From positions 434,001 to 498,000 of the forward strand of contig JARVKI010000010.1 in assembly GCA_036674765.1 (NCBI GenBank): a DNA stretch of 64,000 nt, given 5' to 3'. The position numbers and the translations under genes were made by a program. The stretch is from Seiridium cupressi (Eukaryota; Ascomycota; Sordariomycetes; Amphisphaeriales; Sporocadaceae). The notes under the pieces were generated by a model. That model searched no databases. It saw only the letters and a list, made by a program, of their open reading frames with translations, and was not told where the DNA came from. Below, piece after piece: positions 12,301 through 24,741 of the stretch. Within the stretch, counting starts at the first letter, position 1. Every line of letters starts with the position of its first letter.

Positions 12301-12423
12301 ACCTTTGAGGGGCGGGCGCAAGTACTTCAGGCATATAGTAGTCGTCGACACCACCGGGGTAGAATGTGGCTCCAAACTGAGGCATATCGGCGAAGTCGTC
12401 TCTTAAGTGCGGCTGTCCCGATC
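9331..12423 (-). CDS. SKT5: Chitin synthase activator SKT5/CHS4 with Sel1 repeats and CaaX box
   Basis: The protein recruits and activates class IV chitin synthase (CHS3-type) at the plasma membrane. Secure exons are 12423-12303, 12149-9404 and 9342-9331. Introns are 153 bp and 61 bp (GTAAGT, TTACTAAT, ATACAG). From the ATG at 12385 the product is 946 aa. It has a disordered N-terminus, Sel1/TPR-like repeats over about residues 230-520, and a very long proline/serine/glycine-rich C-terminal half. The last exon is only 12 nt and encodes V-V-M-stop. Joined to the preceding Cys it makes CVVM, a farnesylation box like that of yeast Skt5. The true start may lie further 5': exon 12423 begins in mid-codon after a good acceptor (TTTTATGCAG), and a phase-compatible candidate first exon ends at 13377. 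Confidence 0.9.
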
Positions 12424-13376
12424 CTGCATAAAACCAAGAAATAGCAAGACGTCAGCGTTCGAGTCCTCACAGCCAATGGACCAAGCCTAAAGCGTAAGCT
12501 CGCAGTATTTGCTGCGATTATTCCTTGCAGGTGCAATCTATTCCTTCACCCCCCGCGAATGCGAGGCCGTGGCGGGGCTCGGGTGTGATCTTAGCAGGGT
12601 ACCTGGGAGTCCAGGAATTGCAGATTGGGTCTGTTGTCTCTCCGTGCTCGTCTGTGTCGCCCTGGGTCTCTCTATCACTCCTTGGGGATCCTGTCGCCGC
12701 AAATAGGCCGACCGATGTCCAAATCAACAAAAATGAGTATTGGCCGGAAGCGCCAGGTCTTAGGTAATTGCAAGGGCGGTTGCGGGGTCCTGGAGCTGCG
12801 AAGCGTCTGGCGCGGTCGCTGTCGCAAATTGTTGTCTCACTTGGGGGAGACGTCCTTTTCCGGGAGCGGCAGAGAATTGGCAGTAGCCTGACGTCGGGAT
12901 CTCAGATAGCAGCTTGAGCTTCTTTGAACCCGGAGGAAGAACCGTTTCACAAATAGCCCAATAGTGCAGAGCCCGACATGTAGTCTTTAAACTGAAATAT
13001 GCTAGACGGACCCTGCGGCGAGTCCAGTGGGCTATGCAGATCGCAGAAGAGGGTCGCGTTGTAAATAGGGGGGGTGGTGGAGAGGCCGAGCTGGACGGCG
13101 TGGCTTCTAGGCTCCTGGAAGCCGGCCAAAGCTGACAATAGTGCCCCAGTTCTGGAAAAGAACCAGGCTTCTTTTCGCCTTGGAGGGTGGCAGGGTTTCA
13201 AACCACATGCACCGCAGTATGATAGACAGCAGATTATGTTCTTGCAGCAGCCAAGCGTTGTACCCGGCAGATGTCGGCAGGGTAAAGTAAAGTGGGATGG
13301 CCTCGCTCGCTTCCGGATTTGTTCGTCCACCGTATGCGGACCATGCAACGGTTTTCCAAGACAGATAGACTATTAC

Positions 13377-13635
13377 TTATGTATGCAGGCTTGCCCGTTG
13401 AGCTGGGTACCCTGTGGAGGTTCTGTCCGGGTTGAATTCGATTTCTCGCATCAGCCTGTTCGGCCTGCTGCCGACCTTGAAGGCCCTGGTAGTACTGGTT
13501 TGCCCGACAACTGAACCATTTTGATACGGGGGGAGACCGGAAGAGCTGATGGTGCTCAGGCGCGACAACAGAACCCAACCATGCATTCCGCCCAGGGGTT
13601 TGAGGCTGCAGAGCTGACCTCATGCTGCAGCGCAA
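13377..13635 (-). CDS. Candidate first coding exon of the SKT5-like gene
   Basis: The frame is open with ATGs at 13635 and 13623. It encodes a Gln-rich stretch (NQYYQGLQGRQQAEQ) that resembles the low-complexity N-termini of fungal Skt5 proteins. A GTAATA donor at 13376 leaves one base of a codon, which matches the two bases at the start of the exon at 12423. The intron would be 953 bp, long for this genome, so the link is tentative. The start within the exon is not decided. Confidence 0.35.
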
Positions 13636-15045
13636 ATGCGGCTCTAGGGGATTTGCGCCTAGGGAGATGCAATGGAAAGCTTACCTGCTGAATCCTGGGG
13701 CTTACGACCAGCCGGCACGGCACAGGCCGGATTACCGTCCACCGGCCGCGCGTATTGTGGGTTTGATTGGGGCCTCATTGCGAGGGTCTCGGCGCCGGAG
13801 TATCACGTCTGTGCAAATTAGTTGGATATTACGATTTTTTGGTCGGGGGTATGCCATTACGTTGGGAGATTGCGGCGGGGACCCGGTGATGCGCAACGTA
13901 ATCAGTGTAATAAGGTTTCTTCCACAATCTTTACTTGCTGTTACATCGCGAAGACGGAATTATGAACGATGTTGCTGACTGACTGGCCGGCTCTGATTTA
14001 GTAGCAGACTCAAACAAGCTCACGAGGCATGCTCGGATTACACCAGTTAGGGCGACTTTGGGAATCCCAAAGATACTGCTATTTATATCGAGTGATAGGA
14101 TTCGGCCATCGCTTCGCTACGCCCTCTCCGTAGCAATCAGTTGATTCCAGACTGCATCGAAATTCTACGAAGGAACATTCTCTCATCTCCTCATCTGCAC
14201 TTCTCACTGTTGTTTGTGCTCTTTTGGGTAACACAGCCTAATGGGATTCAGAATCAGAACAGAACTGTACAGTAGCTAGTTTCCATGCCCAGATGACATG
14301 GGCAGCAGTGCGCTCTATTTCACAAGCGGGTATGCACAGCGACACATGGCGTGCCCTTCAAGGTAGATACAAACCTGGTCAACCGGTCCAAAGTTACGAC
14401 CATGTTCATGACGGGAGTGGCGCCGTTCTGGTTCTGCAGCGGCACACATTGCATAGCCTCGTGGTTACTATTTTTAAGGTTACTCACAGAGTGGATTGCA
14501 CTGCGGCTGGGTCATATCACTTGACCCTGACGCCCGTGTTCCCGGCACGCAAAGTAGTGCTTGTTTACCGATGTTGGGAAGTCTGGGCATTGTTACATTA
14601 AAACTTAAAGTAGATAAATTCTTCCCTAATCATCATGGTAGGGCGTGCTTGCTCAGGAGCGCAGGTAGCATATGTTCTGATGAAGCTGTAGGATCAGCGT
14701 ACATCCGCCCGGCGCAAATGCGTTCGTTCCTTAGTGGACTGACAGAAGCCATCGCCAATCCCCTTAAAACCCCCCTTAAGAAACATGACAGCAGTAGAAT
14801 ACTCTAGCTCTAGATGAATCTCTGATTTGTTGCTGGGTGAAGTGGCATAATCGCCCGCGGCGAGCTGATAATAACCGACCCACTGTAGAACGGCCATATG
14901 ATCACACTCTTGAACACACCTGACTGGTGCCAGCACAGGGCCAAAATCCGTCCACGGGAGCGAAAGAGAGATATTCTGTGAGTACTCGACCTAACCCAAC
15001 GTTCGGAGGAGTTCTGCGACCCCCAAGGATGAAGAGTTTCAAGAC
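13636..15045. other. Intergenic region between divergent genes
   Basis: This is the shared upstream region of the SKT5-like gene (left) and the RPN12 gene (right). Reading frames here are short and without recognisable content. Confidence 0.5.
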
Positions 15046-15483
15046 ATGATAAGATTATTCAGGAAACCGTCCACAAAGAGCGGAAGGGCTGGGGCGCCGA
15101 ATCCGGCAGTAGCCAAGGCCGCCAGCGCCACTCCTCTTAGCAGTGGCTCAGCCGATGGATCTGAGAGTCGCAGTGGCCCGAGCTCCAGCAAGGCGGCCAA
15201 GCTCAACGTCAGCCTCTCAGCCTGGTTACGCCTTGTCCGCCCAAAATCATCATCGCGAGCATCATCACGCCAAACGACGAAACTATCCGCGACCAATCTC
15301 GAACAAACATCAGAGCTGAGTCGACAGATAATCAAGGCACCATCAGCCGTTCTTTTGGAGACCGAAACCCCAAGGGACGAACCAACCACTTCGCAGTCTC
15401 CCCAGCAATCGGGCCAAGTGACGATATCGCCAACGAGACCTCCGGGATCATCAAAGTCAACAAATCCAGGAGACGCCAGCGCC

Positions 15484-16381
15484 ATGGCCGAACGAACGCT
15501 GCAACAGATCATCACCCAGCTGAAAGGCAACCCGTCCTACGAGCAAGCATCGTCTCTCCTTTCCAAAGCCAAGCTCTCGTTGCTGCAACTCAAAGCATTG
15601 ACGCCAACGCCGAAGACCCCGTCGAATCTCCTCTCACTCGCCCGGGACGTCTACGAGCTTGGCGCCCTCACATCTATCCGCGCTCGGAATCCCGACGCTT
15701 TTACGCGATACGTGCAGCAGCTACAACCTTTCTACGAACTTCCTTCCAGTCAGCTCAAGCCGAACCCGGAAGCGCGAAACAAGGTCACGGGATTGTATCT
15801 GCTCCTTCTCCTGACGCAAGGCCGGTACGATGTCTTTCACAGTGAGCTCGAGAGCCTGAGCATGCACATAGGCAACGGAGGCTTCGAGGCTATCGAGGCG
15901 GATCGCTTTTTGGGATACCCAATCAAGCTAGAGAGATGGCTGATGGAAGGGAGCTATGATCGTGTGTGGAAGGCCATGAAGAAGGGGGAGGTACCAAGCG
16001 AGGAGTTTGGTGTCTTCTCTCAGGTAAGTCGCAACATCGTATTTATGTGTCGAGCGGCGTCACGCGCTCGCTACCTTGACCTGAACTAAATAAAGCTGAC
16101 TAATTATATTCTAGATTCTCACATCACAGATCCGCTCCGAAATCGCTTCGTCTTCCGAGCGTGCATACCCTTCTTTACCTCTAAGCAGTACAAAATCCCT
16201 TCTCTTCCTCGACTCCGAAGGTGCTGTTGTCGAGTTCGCCCGTCAGCGTGGATGGGTCATTCGTGATGGACAGATCTACTTCCCAGCTGCCGAGGCCGAG
16301 GACGGCGAGGAGAAGGACATGTCACAGATGGTGATTGAGAACACACTAGGCTACGCCCGAGAGTTGGAGACCATTGTTTGA
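15484..16381 (+). CDS. RPN12: 26S proteasome regulatory subunit RPN12 (PSMD8)
   Basis: This is a lid subunit of the 19S regulatory particle. Exons 15484-16023 and 16115-16381 give 268 aa, the usual Rpn12 length. The 91-bp intron has GTAAGT, CTGACTAAT and TTCTAG. The protein is all-helical with the CSN8/PSMD8/eIF3K-type domain. Typical segments are ARNPDAFTRYVQQLQPFY and the C-terminal winged-helix portion (FARQRGWVIRDGQIYFP). I chose the ATG at 15484 because MAERTLQQIITQL aligns with the expected N-terminus. The same frame is open back to an ATG at 15046, adding 146 Ser/Pro/Thr-rich residues unlike any Rpn12 I know. That stretch is more likely 5' leader or an alternative product. Confidence 0.88.
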
Positions 16382-18313
16382 AGGGTGGCTCTGTGCAGTC
16401 GACAAGTCATCGGGGGAACGCGAGAGACCAGGTCGTATGTCTCCAAGCAAAGGACCACGGACTGGGGACAGGAAACAGTCTATGTGTAATAACACGACCG
16501 AAAACGATGCTTAGACAGCAGCTGCACAGGCGTAGGTGTCTGGGCTGGAATAGAGCTGTCCATTTTGTATGACCATATCTAATGATGACTCTTCCATCTG
16601 AGCAAGATGTTTCGCCCAACATTTCGATAATCACTAGTCCTCCTCCGATCTATCCACGTGTCGGCCTAAATCATAATGTGCGAGATTGCAACAGATCACG
16701 GAAACACTGGCCAACTCTTTTGTCTATTTGCTGCCATGTGGGGCTACGTTATTCGGCGGTGCTAGCTCATGCCAAGGTATTGCCATCCACCGTATTTGAT
16801 GATCTCCAATACTAAACATGATAATGACTCTCGCCAAGGTTGACATTGACTTTGATCATTTCAACTGCCTGCCCACGCCAGATCCAGATTGACGCACATG
16901 ATTACGCCCCTTTCAGCCTTTCAGGGCTGTCACTTGGCCTGGCTTGTCTGTTCCGCCTTGCACGATTTTGCCAATGGGAATGGTAGCAAGTGGAGATTCC
17001 ATCTTCTCGCTACTTTTTGGTAGCTGGCTAACATATAGGCAAAGACTCTATCACCAAGCGGTTTGTCGTACAGAATTGAGAGAGACGTCTCTGCATCCGA
17101 TATCGTCTTCTCGTTTCATCACTGAACATGGAGTCTCAAGCGAGTAGAGAAGTTGAAATAGCAACTTGAATTGCCGAGTATTGCTCTTGTATATCGAGGT
17201 ACACAGGCTCATATTCTCGTGGAGTAGAGAGATTCGGCCTAAGCACTACGAAGACCCTGTCGCGATTGACTCATCATGACTCGTCTCTGCAGCGATCCTT
17301 TCAGTGTCTGTCCTATTTTAACCCATAAAATGTTTGCAGCTGGCTGTTTCAGTCTCCAGATAAATCCCAGTTAAGACACCAAAAACGCCTAGGTTTGTTC
17401 AATATATCTTGCTGTATTTAGGCTGGAGTCGAACAGTTATAGATAGCAGCACTAACTGAATCCCTCAGATATACCAGGAATCGTGGCTTGGATCTGGGCG
17501 ACTGTGTAGGTGAAAGATACAGGTTGGGAATAGCGGCAGAACTATCGTCCCTCACGACAAATTAATACGACTGTGTAGATTGGCGAGAACCTGAATATGG
17601 TGTTTCATCCTTTCCACTAGAAATACGAGAGAGAACGATCGAGAAAATTAAAGGGAGCGCAGCACCGGCCGAGTTTTGACCTTGAGCTCGACTCGGCTCG
17701 TTTGAGGAACCATCCACAATTGAAACTGCAGTTGTCATCTCCCATACAACTCCAGATTGGACTGTGAGTAGTCTCCCTGATTTGAAGTGCGGAATCCCGT
17801 GAAACCATGGGAGACACCCAGGAAGACCACAGTGTAACTCTTTGTGCACACAAGCCATTGGACAACGATACACGTAGACATGTTACCGTTCACCGGATTT
17901 GCACATCGAGGCTTTAGCTGAAAGGTTGCAGTACCACAGCTTTCGCTTATCACAAGGCATAGGAAGTACTCATTGATTGATCGGCACCATCACTCCGAGA
18001 CAGGACAGCCAACAATCTTGATAGATATGCATTACGCTACAGACACAATGACACAATGAGCAACATGGGACCCTGAAAGGCAGAGGCAGGTAGCCAGCGT
18101 CCACAGAGAGATCTAAGGGGCAAGCGCAAATGACGAAATGGGCAAGAACGTAACCACGTTCCTAACGAAGCAACATGGCATGAAGTCATATCATCTTGTT
18201 TGTACCTCTCGTATAATACCAACAACTGGAAGAACTCGGTCCTGTCGAGTCGAAACCTTCTTGAGTATTGCTGTTCAATACTTTCAGATTTGAGAATACT
18301 TCGTGCCAGCGTC
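16382..18313. other. Intergenic region, about 1.9 kb
   Basis: I see no convincing gene. Both strands carry scattered reading frames under 105 codons without domain signs. It includes the 3' flank of RPN12 and the upstream region of the MFS transporter gene. Confidence 0.5.
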
Positions 18314-20201
18314 ATGTCGCCTGACCCAGTTCAAATAGGCACATGGGGTTATCGATGGCGGTCGTCTACCCTCATCATAATCGTCTGCATCACCACCGCA
18401 CTTTTTTCTGGTGAGTTAGACTTCACAATATTGATTTTCCATGATTGTTGAACATGCTATCATCCTCAATAACTACTACATCAAACATTCTGTCGACGAG
18501 GCAAGGAGAACATCTCAACGCTAACCGTTCCACCTGGCTATAGAGAGCTTTCTCTACAGCTTCATCGTGCCCATTCTTCCGTACCTTCTCGAGGTCCGCA
18601 ACCACGTCGACCCCCACGATACGCAACGCTTGAGTTATCAGATTCTTACATTACACGGTGCTGTCTCATGCGTGTCAGGCTTCACCATCGGACAGATAGC
18701 AGATCGATTCCAGTCCCGGAAGACCCCTCTGATTATTGGGTTGGGACTTGCGTTCGTGGGGACTGCGCTACTTGCCTCGGCTACGCACTGTAAGGGCGTC
18801 ACATTCGAGTCATATAAACCGAATTGTCTGGATCGAGAATGGTAGAAATGAAATATGACTGACCGTGTCGAACAGTGTCTGGCGTCTTCATCGGCCGATT
18901 TCTCCAAGCTATCGGCGGTTCGACTGCATGGCTCATCGGGTTTGCTACCTTGAGAGACACGATCGAAGCAAAGGATGTCGGCAAGACTTTTGGACTGGTC
19001 AATAGCTTCTCGTGTGCTGGTGCCCTCACGGGACCGGCAATCGCTGGATTTCTGCTCGAGGTGGCTGGGTACTGGGCCGCCTGGGGCACTGTGCTGGGTG
19101 TTCTGATGCTGGATATCATCATGAGAATGGTCATGTTAGAAAGTCCGAAGCGCAAGAAGAAGTTGACATCAGCAGTAGTTGGTAATGGACTGCAGGCTCC
19201 CCAGGCAGAGACAGCCAACACAGATGAGCATAGTGCCCTGCTCGGCGGCGCTCGTCCACAGTCTTATGACTCAAACATCTATCAAAGCGGGGGGTCGAAG
19301 CGGATCAGCGATACAATGTCTACCACGTCTTTATACCGCACCATCCTTAGCCAACCACGAGTCATCGTGGGCCTACTCTGTTACACGGCTCACTCCTCCC
19401 TGATGGCCAGCTACAGTACCACAATACCCACACATGTAAAGGAGACATTTGGATGGGTAGTCTACCGACTGGCATTCTTTTCTCTCTTCTCCAAACTCCT
19501 TGCATCGTTCTTAGCCCCGTTTCTGGCTGGCTCAGGGACAAGGTAGGAACCCGATCGCCCACCACTGTGGGATTTCTCCTGCTGGCTCCCCTGATATGGC
19601 TTCTGGGCCCCGCGGACCAACCACAGTTTCCATGGGCAAGCACAAAAGAGCATGCCAAAACGACCTATACTTTGATTGTTGCCGCCATCGGATGTGTACA
19701 GAATTTGTTATCGACCGTGGGCGCAATCGAGATCACCTGTAAGCGTATCTTTCCCCTTCTCAGGTCTGGTGACAAGACACGACTAACGGACCTCTAACAG
19801 GTGCTATTGATGACCTTGAAAAGCGCCAGCCAGGGATACTTGGTCCCAATGGGGGTTATTCGCGCATCTATGCCCTTTCGAATATGAGCTTTACCTCGGG
19901 GTTCTTACTGGGCCCGCTCGTCTCAGGAATTTTGGCGGATACTGTAGGGTATTATCGCATGAATTCCATACTATGTTGGTTCCACACTTTCCTTGTCCAT
20001 CTGTAGCCTAAGCTGACCCAATCCGAAGCTGGAATTGCATTGTTCATGTCGCTTCTGGCCCTGACGTTTTTGAAAGGGAGTTCGCCGCTGCCCCAGAAAA
20101 ACGATGACAGTCATGAGCATGGGCCACGATATGACACGATGGAATGTATTAATACGGACGTCATCCCATCGGGCTCTTTTGGGGGTGTTTCACCAATGTG
20201 A
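18314..20201 (+). pseudogene. MFS transporter (DHA1/vesicular amine-type) gene with one -1 frameshift
   Basis: This would be a plasma-membrane or vacuolar proton-driven exporter of about 12 helices. Exons are 18314-18410, 18544-18789, 18876-19738, 19801-19974 and 20030-20201. All four introns are phase-consistent, although the last uses a GTTGGT donor. The MFS signature between helices 2 and 3 is present (GQIADRFQSRKTPL). A hydrophilic loop (KRKKKLTSAVVGNG and onward) separates the two halves. Within exon 3 the frame changes near 19455-19457. The reading ending KETFGW must continue as GSLPTGILF, which needs one more G in the GGG run. No intron explains this. Everything else is intact, so the lesion is either recent, or a base lost in the assembly. 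Confidence 0.7.
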
Positions 20202-20894
20202 GAAATTAGATGCCATACCAGTTGAAGCTAAGAGTACGGGTTGTGGGACTAATGCGCAAAACGTTGACCATAAACCACATTGTGCGTGGGGATCCAGTGT
20301 GCAGACCATACAGACTTGTCAACGTCGTTATCTAAACCTTTCAATATAATATTCATCGGCTCATCGTCACCGCCATGACGTTCACGAGCATGATTGCCCG
20401 CGTTTAATGCTTCCTTTCTGGGCGTTCCTACCAATTATGGGTGTGTTGAGGTTTGAGTAACTACATCACGCGCAGAGTGCCTTATATGTGCCATAGTGTC
20501 AGGACTCGGAGGTTTGGAAGGGAGTTATGTATCAAGCATAAGGCGTAAAATAGGGCATTTTTCATTCCGCTGACTCTGCCAAGGACATCATTACACTGCT
20601 TTGAAATGACTCGCTTGGCTTCCGTCCAGCCACTCCAGTTCTGGACCCCGTTCTATCTCTACTTTTGACGTTTGTCCATGTGTCGCCCGCAAATGGTACC
20701 GTATTTCAGATTCAGTCCCCATCTGCTCCTCGTTTCTTAGCCCAAAGCCTTCCACTACGGGCTTAAATTAAACCAGTCTCTGCCTTTCTGTCATCGGGCA
20801 TCCACGACTTGGATGCATCCGTCGTGCTAGACCCGAGATATTGGCCAAGAACCATCCATCAAGTATCAGCCCAGAGGGTTATCGTCGACTTCTT
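20202..20894. other. Intergenic region between convergent genes
   Basis: It contains the 3' flanks of the MFS transporter gene and of COPA. I see no gene or repeat. Confidence 0.5.
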
Positions 20895-23800
20895 TTAAGC
20901 AAAGAGCTTCAGGCCGCTGCCATGTTTACCAACCTCGCACACCTCACATACTGTACATACGGTACCCTTGTACTTTGTGTGGTACTTGGAGCCATCAAAA
21001 GCACATTCCTCGTATGGTGTACCGCTGTAAATCGGGGTATATGATGCGGCGCAGATATCAAACTCGGCAAATTGGTCATATTCAATTTCGATGGTGTCGT
21101 GAGGGTTTCGCTCAGCTGTAGCTTTGACTTTCTTGGCCTGTTTAAAATTAGCAGGAATTCCAGAGGACATTTGAAGTTTTGGCAAACTCACATTCTCGAG
21201 CAGCCTTGGAGCTCCACCGTTGGCTAGCATTCTGTTTGCAAAGCTCAGGGCTGTGCTGAAATTCCTACTTCTGCTTGCCAGATTCATGGCATTGAGAAGA
21301 GCCAGCTGTCTATGCGGGACCTCAATCTTGGGAATTGTAAAATATGCCGACAACTCCAAGCTCCTCTTTTGAAGGTCGGGGTTCGAGTTCACGGCATCTG
21401 GGGCACCAAGTCTGCGCCGCGCAAGTTCAATGGACATGGCTAATGCGTACTCGGCAGCTGACGTGACGAGCTTCTTGGCTTCAGCAACCTCGCCTTCGGC
21501 CGAGACGGCATTAACCAGAAGCGCGTGTAGGATGCTCTTGAAAATCCGCACGCCATCCTCAAGCTTATTTCCCTTCATTGCGTCATAACCTTTCTGGAGA
21601 TCATTTCCTGCAAGATATTCCAGATCCCGGGGAATGATAGGGAGGACCTTTCTAAGGTCCGTCTCATCAACGTTCCGACGCACGTAGTTAATCAGCGGGG
21701 GAAGGCCGGCAGATGTAGGCAGGTATGTTTTCGAGGCGTGATAAATCTCTTCAAACCGAGAAGCCAGCGGGGCAAAGCTTACTGCACCGACTTGTCGGGT
21801 AAGAAGGTTCATAGCAGATTCGAAAGAACCAGCAGCCGCGTGGTCGGCTGCTAACGGCGAGTTTCGAGCCCAGAGGTCTGCCTCACTGCTTCCGGCGCCG
21901 TTTGCATCAGTGCTCTCCACATTGACGAAATCGCTGTCGCCTTCCGGAACGACATCGTCTCCCATGTCCCAGCCAGCGACGTCTTCATCGTCATCGGCCT
22001 CAAGAATACCGTTTTTCTTGGCAGCTCCCTCATCTTCTCCTAGATCATCGAAGCCATTCGTTGATGCCACGGGCTCTTCATCCAGGCTAAGACCTTCAAG
22101 TTGACCAGCAAGGGCCTTCTCAAAGAATGATTGTGATGATGCCTTTGTTGGCCAGTTCGCCTTGTGGGTTGGTACTACTGGCTGGGGTTGCTGGAGCGGC
22201 TCTCCAAAGGTTGGCAGTGTCAATTGATCCTCCGTAACACCAGTGGCCTCCAGGATCGACTGGGCCTCTTCCTCCAAGCCATGGGCCTTGGCTGTAGCGT
22301 ACGCCAGAGGGTAGAGATCAATCTCCTTAAACATCTGGATCCTATCCTCCACCTCACCGAGGTAGAGGGCGTTCTGGAAACGAGCGGTGAAATCACCACG
22401 GTGCTCTGCAATTTTCGCCATTCTTGCCAATTTGCTGTGGTCACCAGTGGACAGGTAGAGGAATGACAACTTCTCGAATTGCTTCTGCTTCTGGTAAGCC
22501 ATCTCTACAACTTGATGGTTACCATGGGCAAGCGCTTCTTCGCCCAATCTCTTCCAAAGAGCAGGGCGATCAAGCTCCTTTGCGGTCTCGACGGCGACAT
22601 CGAGATTGCCACATTCAATCGCAAGCTCGAACCGAGTAGCGGAATCTTGCACGAACTGAAGAGCAATCTCGGGATATCCCTTCTTCTGGAGGTAAGAGAT
22701 AATCGATTGCCCCACCAAGCTAGAAGTCTTGATGAGGTGAAGCATCTCTTCGTAGTTGCGCTTGACGAGGGAGAGCTTGAAGCGGTACTCGGTAGGGTCA
22801 ATGTTGATGACTTTGGGCTTAGCAGCACGATCCAGACAATATACGTTTCTTCCCTTGACCCTCACAAGATAGACAGTCTGGTCCAAGGTTCGGACAATGC
22901 CATTATCGCCGTTCATCAAAGTGTACTTGATATGGTTGAGAGTAGAGTAAAGGAGGACGCCCGCATCGTCCCAAGTTGCACTCTTGATTCGGATAGTCTC
23001 GTGAAGAGTGCTAACCTGTTCTAGGGTCTTCGTTACGACAGTGACATTGTGCTTGCTCAAAAGCGCAGCGTGAAGACCATCGTTCGACCAGACGACGTAT
23101 TTGACGCCATTGACTGACAGTTCAGCGATGCTCTTTTTCTGCTGAATATCATAGAGATGGACGGCAGTTGGGGTAATGATGAGAAGGTGGCCGGTGCCAC
23201 CAAAATAAATATCGGTTGTGCCCACGGGAGGTTTGAATGACCGAGCAGTATTGTTTGAAAGATCCTTGATGTCAACGGTCTGTGTAGCGGTGTTGAGAAC
23301 AGCGAATCGGTTACGTGCGACAAATATGGCCGAGTTACCCTGTCCACGCTTCGAGTCGGTGACCTCGAGAGCTCCTGAACCATCCCGAGGTAGGTTGATC
23401 AGCTCATAGGAGCCACCGTCAGACGGCGAAGTGACTAGAACAGACCTCTCGGCCGGGTTGTACGACAGTGTACGGGGAGGAACCCACGCACTTCCCAGTC
23501 TCTTGAGCGACAACAGTGTCGGGCTTTCCGCGTTCTTTTGGAAGTCGTACGAGCGAACGTGCTTCTCCTTGGTGATGAAGAAGAGGTTGTTTTGGTGGAC
23601 GGTCGAAGCAGGGCGTTCCCTTTCCAATTTAAAAACCATCACACCATTGTCGTGACCGGCAGCGAATAGGTTGATCTCGGGGTGGGCGGCGATGACCCAG
23701 AACCGGTCGTTTTCTCTCTTGAAGGACTGGACAGCGGTACGCTTCTGTGAATCCCAAACACGGATGGTCTTATCCTCACCGCATGATAGGATCAGGTCTT

Positions 23801-24741
23801 GATGGGGGTGGAATAGGCAGCCTGAGGCGTTCTGAAAGTGCCCTCGACACGTATCTACCTCCCATGCCTTCGTTTCGCTGAAGCGCCAGAGCTTCACGAG
23901 ACGGTCGTCACCGGCTGACACGATGTGAGGTGCGGTGGGGTGGAATGCGACCCAGTTCACACCGCGATCATGACCTTCCAGTACAAACTTGACCATGGCG
24001 TCGGTGTTGCCGAACATGTCGGTCTGCTGCTGGTTGTTGCGTGCAACCTGGTCCTCGAAAGACATGGAGGTTGGAGCCGAGTGCTTCTTGCGCAGCCCCG
24101 AGATGTCCCATACTCTTACCGACTGATCCAGCGAGGCCGAAACAACGAGGTCGTCCTTGGGGTGAAATTGAGCGCACATGACATAATGATTGTGGCCAGT
24201 CATGGTGCAGATCAACGAACGGTTCTGCCAGTTCCATATCCGAATGGTCTGGTCATCGGAGCAGGAGATGATCCAAGGGAGCTCGTGGTGGAAGAAGACG
24301 GTTCGCACGTAGTCGAGATGTCCGTTGAGCGTGAAAAGACATCTTCTTGTCTGGTAGGACCAAACCTTGATCTTGTAGTCGTCGCCGGCCGAGACGAAGA
24401 GAGGTTGGGTCTTGTGAAAGTCGATGCCGCGAACGGGTCCGTCGTGTTCTTCAAATCGGTCGATCAGAGTTCCCATGCGGTAATCCCACAGCTGAATGGT
24501 CGACGAGTGAAGAGAAACGAGAATCCATGGCCTGGGTGGTTGTGGTCAGCGAACGGTGCGTCATGGGTGTATGGTACGGCGTGGTGGGGGCCCGTCTTGG
24601 AGCTCTTACCTCTTGGGGTGAAAGGCAATGCCCTTTGCCCTCGAGGACTTGGACTCGAACTGATGAAGTGGTCAGCAGCATACAGAGAGGTAGGGCTGGC
24701 GTGGTTGTGCGCACCTTTGTGAGCATGCCAGAGGAAGCCAT
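20895..24741 (-). CDS. COPA: Coatomer subunit alpha (COPI coat, alpha-COP)
   Basis: It is the scaffold subunit of the COPI coat for Golgi-to-ER retrograde transport and binds KKxx cargo through its WD40 domain. Exons are 24741-24715, 24659-24610, 24531-21192 and 21137-20895, giving 1219 aa, the normal length. The first two exons supply the conserved start MASSGMLTKFESKSSRAKG. The last intron (54 bp, GTGAGT, TGCTAAT, AACAG) is a multiple of three without a stop, so an unspliced reading adds 18 spurious residues. In order there are an N-terminal beta-propeller with repeated GHxxxV...W-D units (residues 1-310), a second WD-associated region, helical solenoid, an acidic linker (DEDVAGWDMGDD), and the COPI C-terminal domain with Cys-rich end (FDICAASYTPIY). 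It is divergent from UGGT. Confidence 0.95.

Noticed and set aside
15039..15530. 163-codon frame antisense to the RPN12 leader
   Set aside because: Composition mirrors the Ser-rich sense frame, and there is no supporting splice or domain sign.
23925..24722. 265-codon frame on the plus strand
   Set aside because: It is antisense to the WD40 region of COPA, with no recognisable content.
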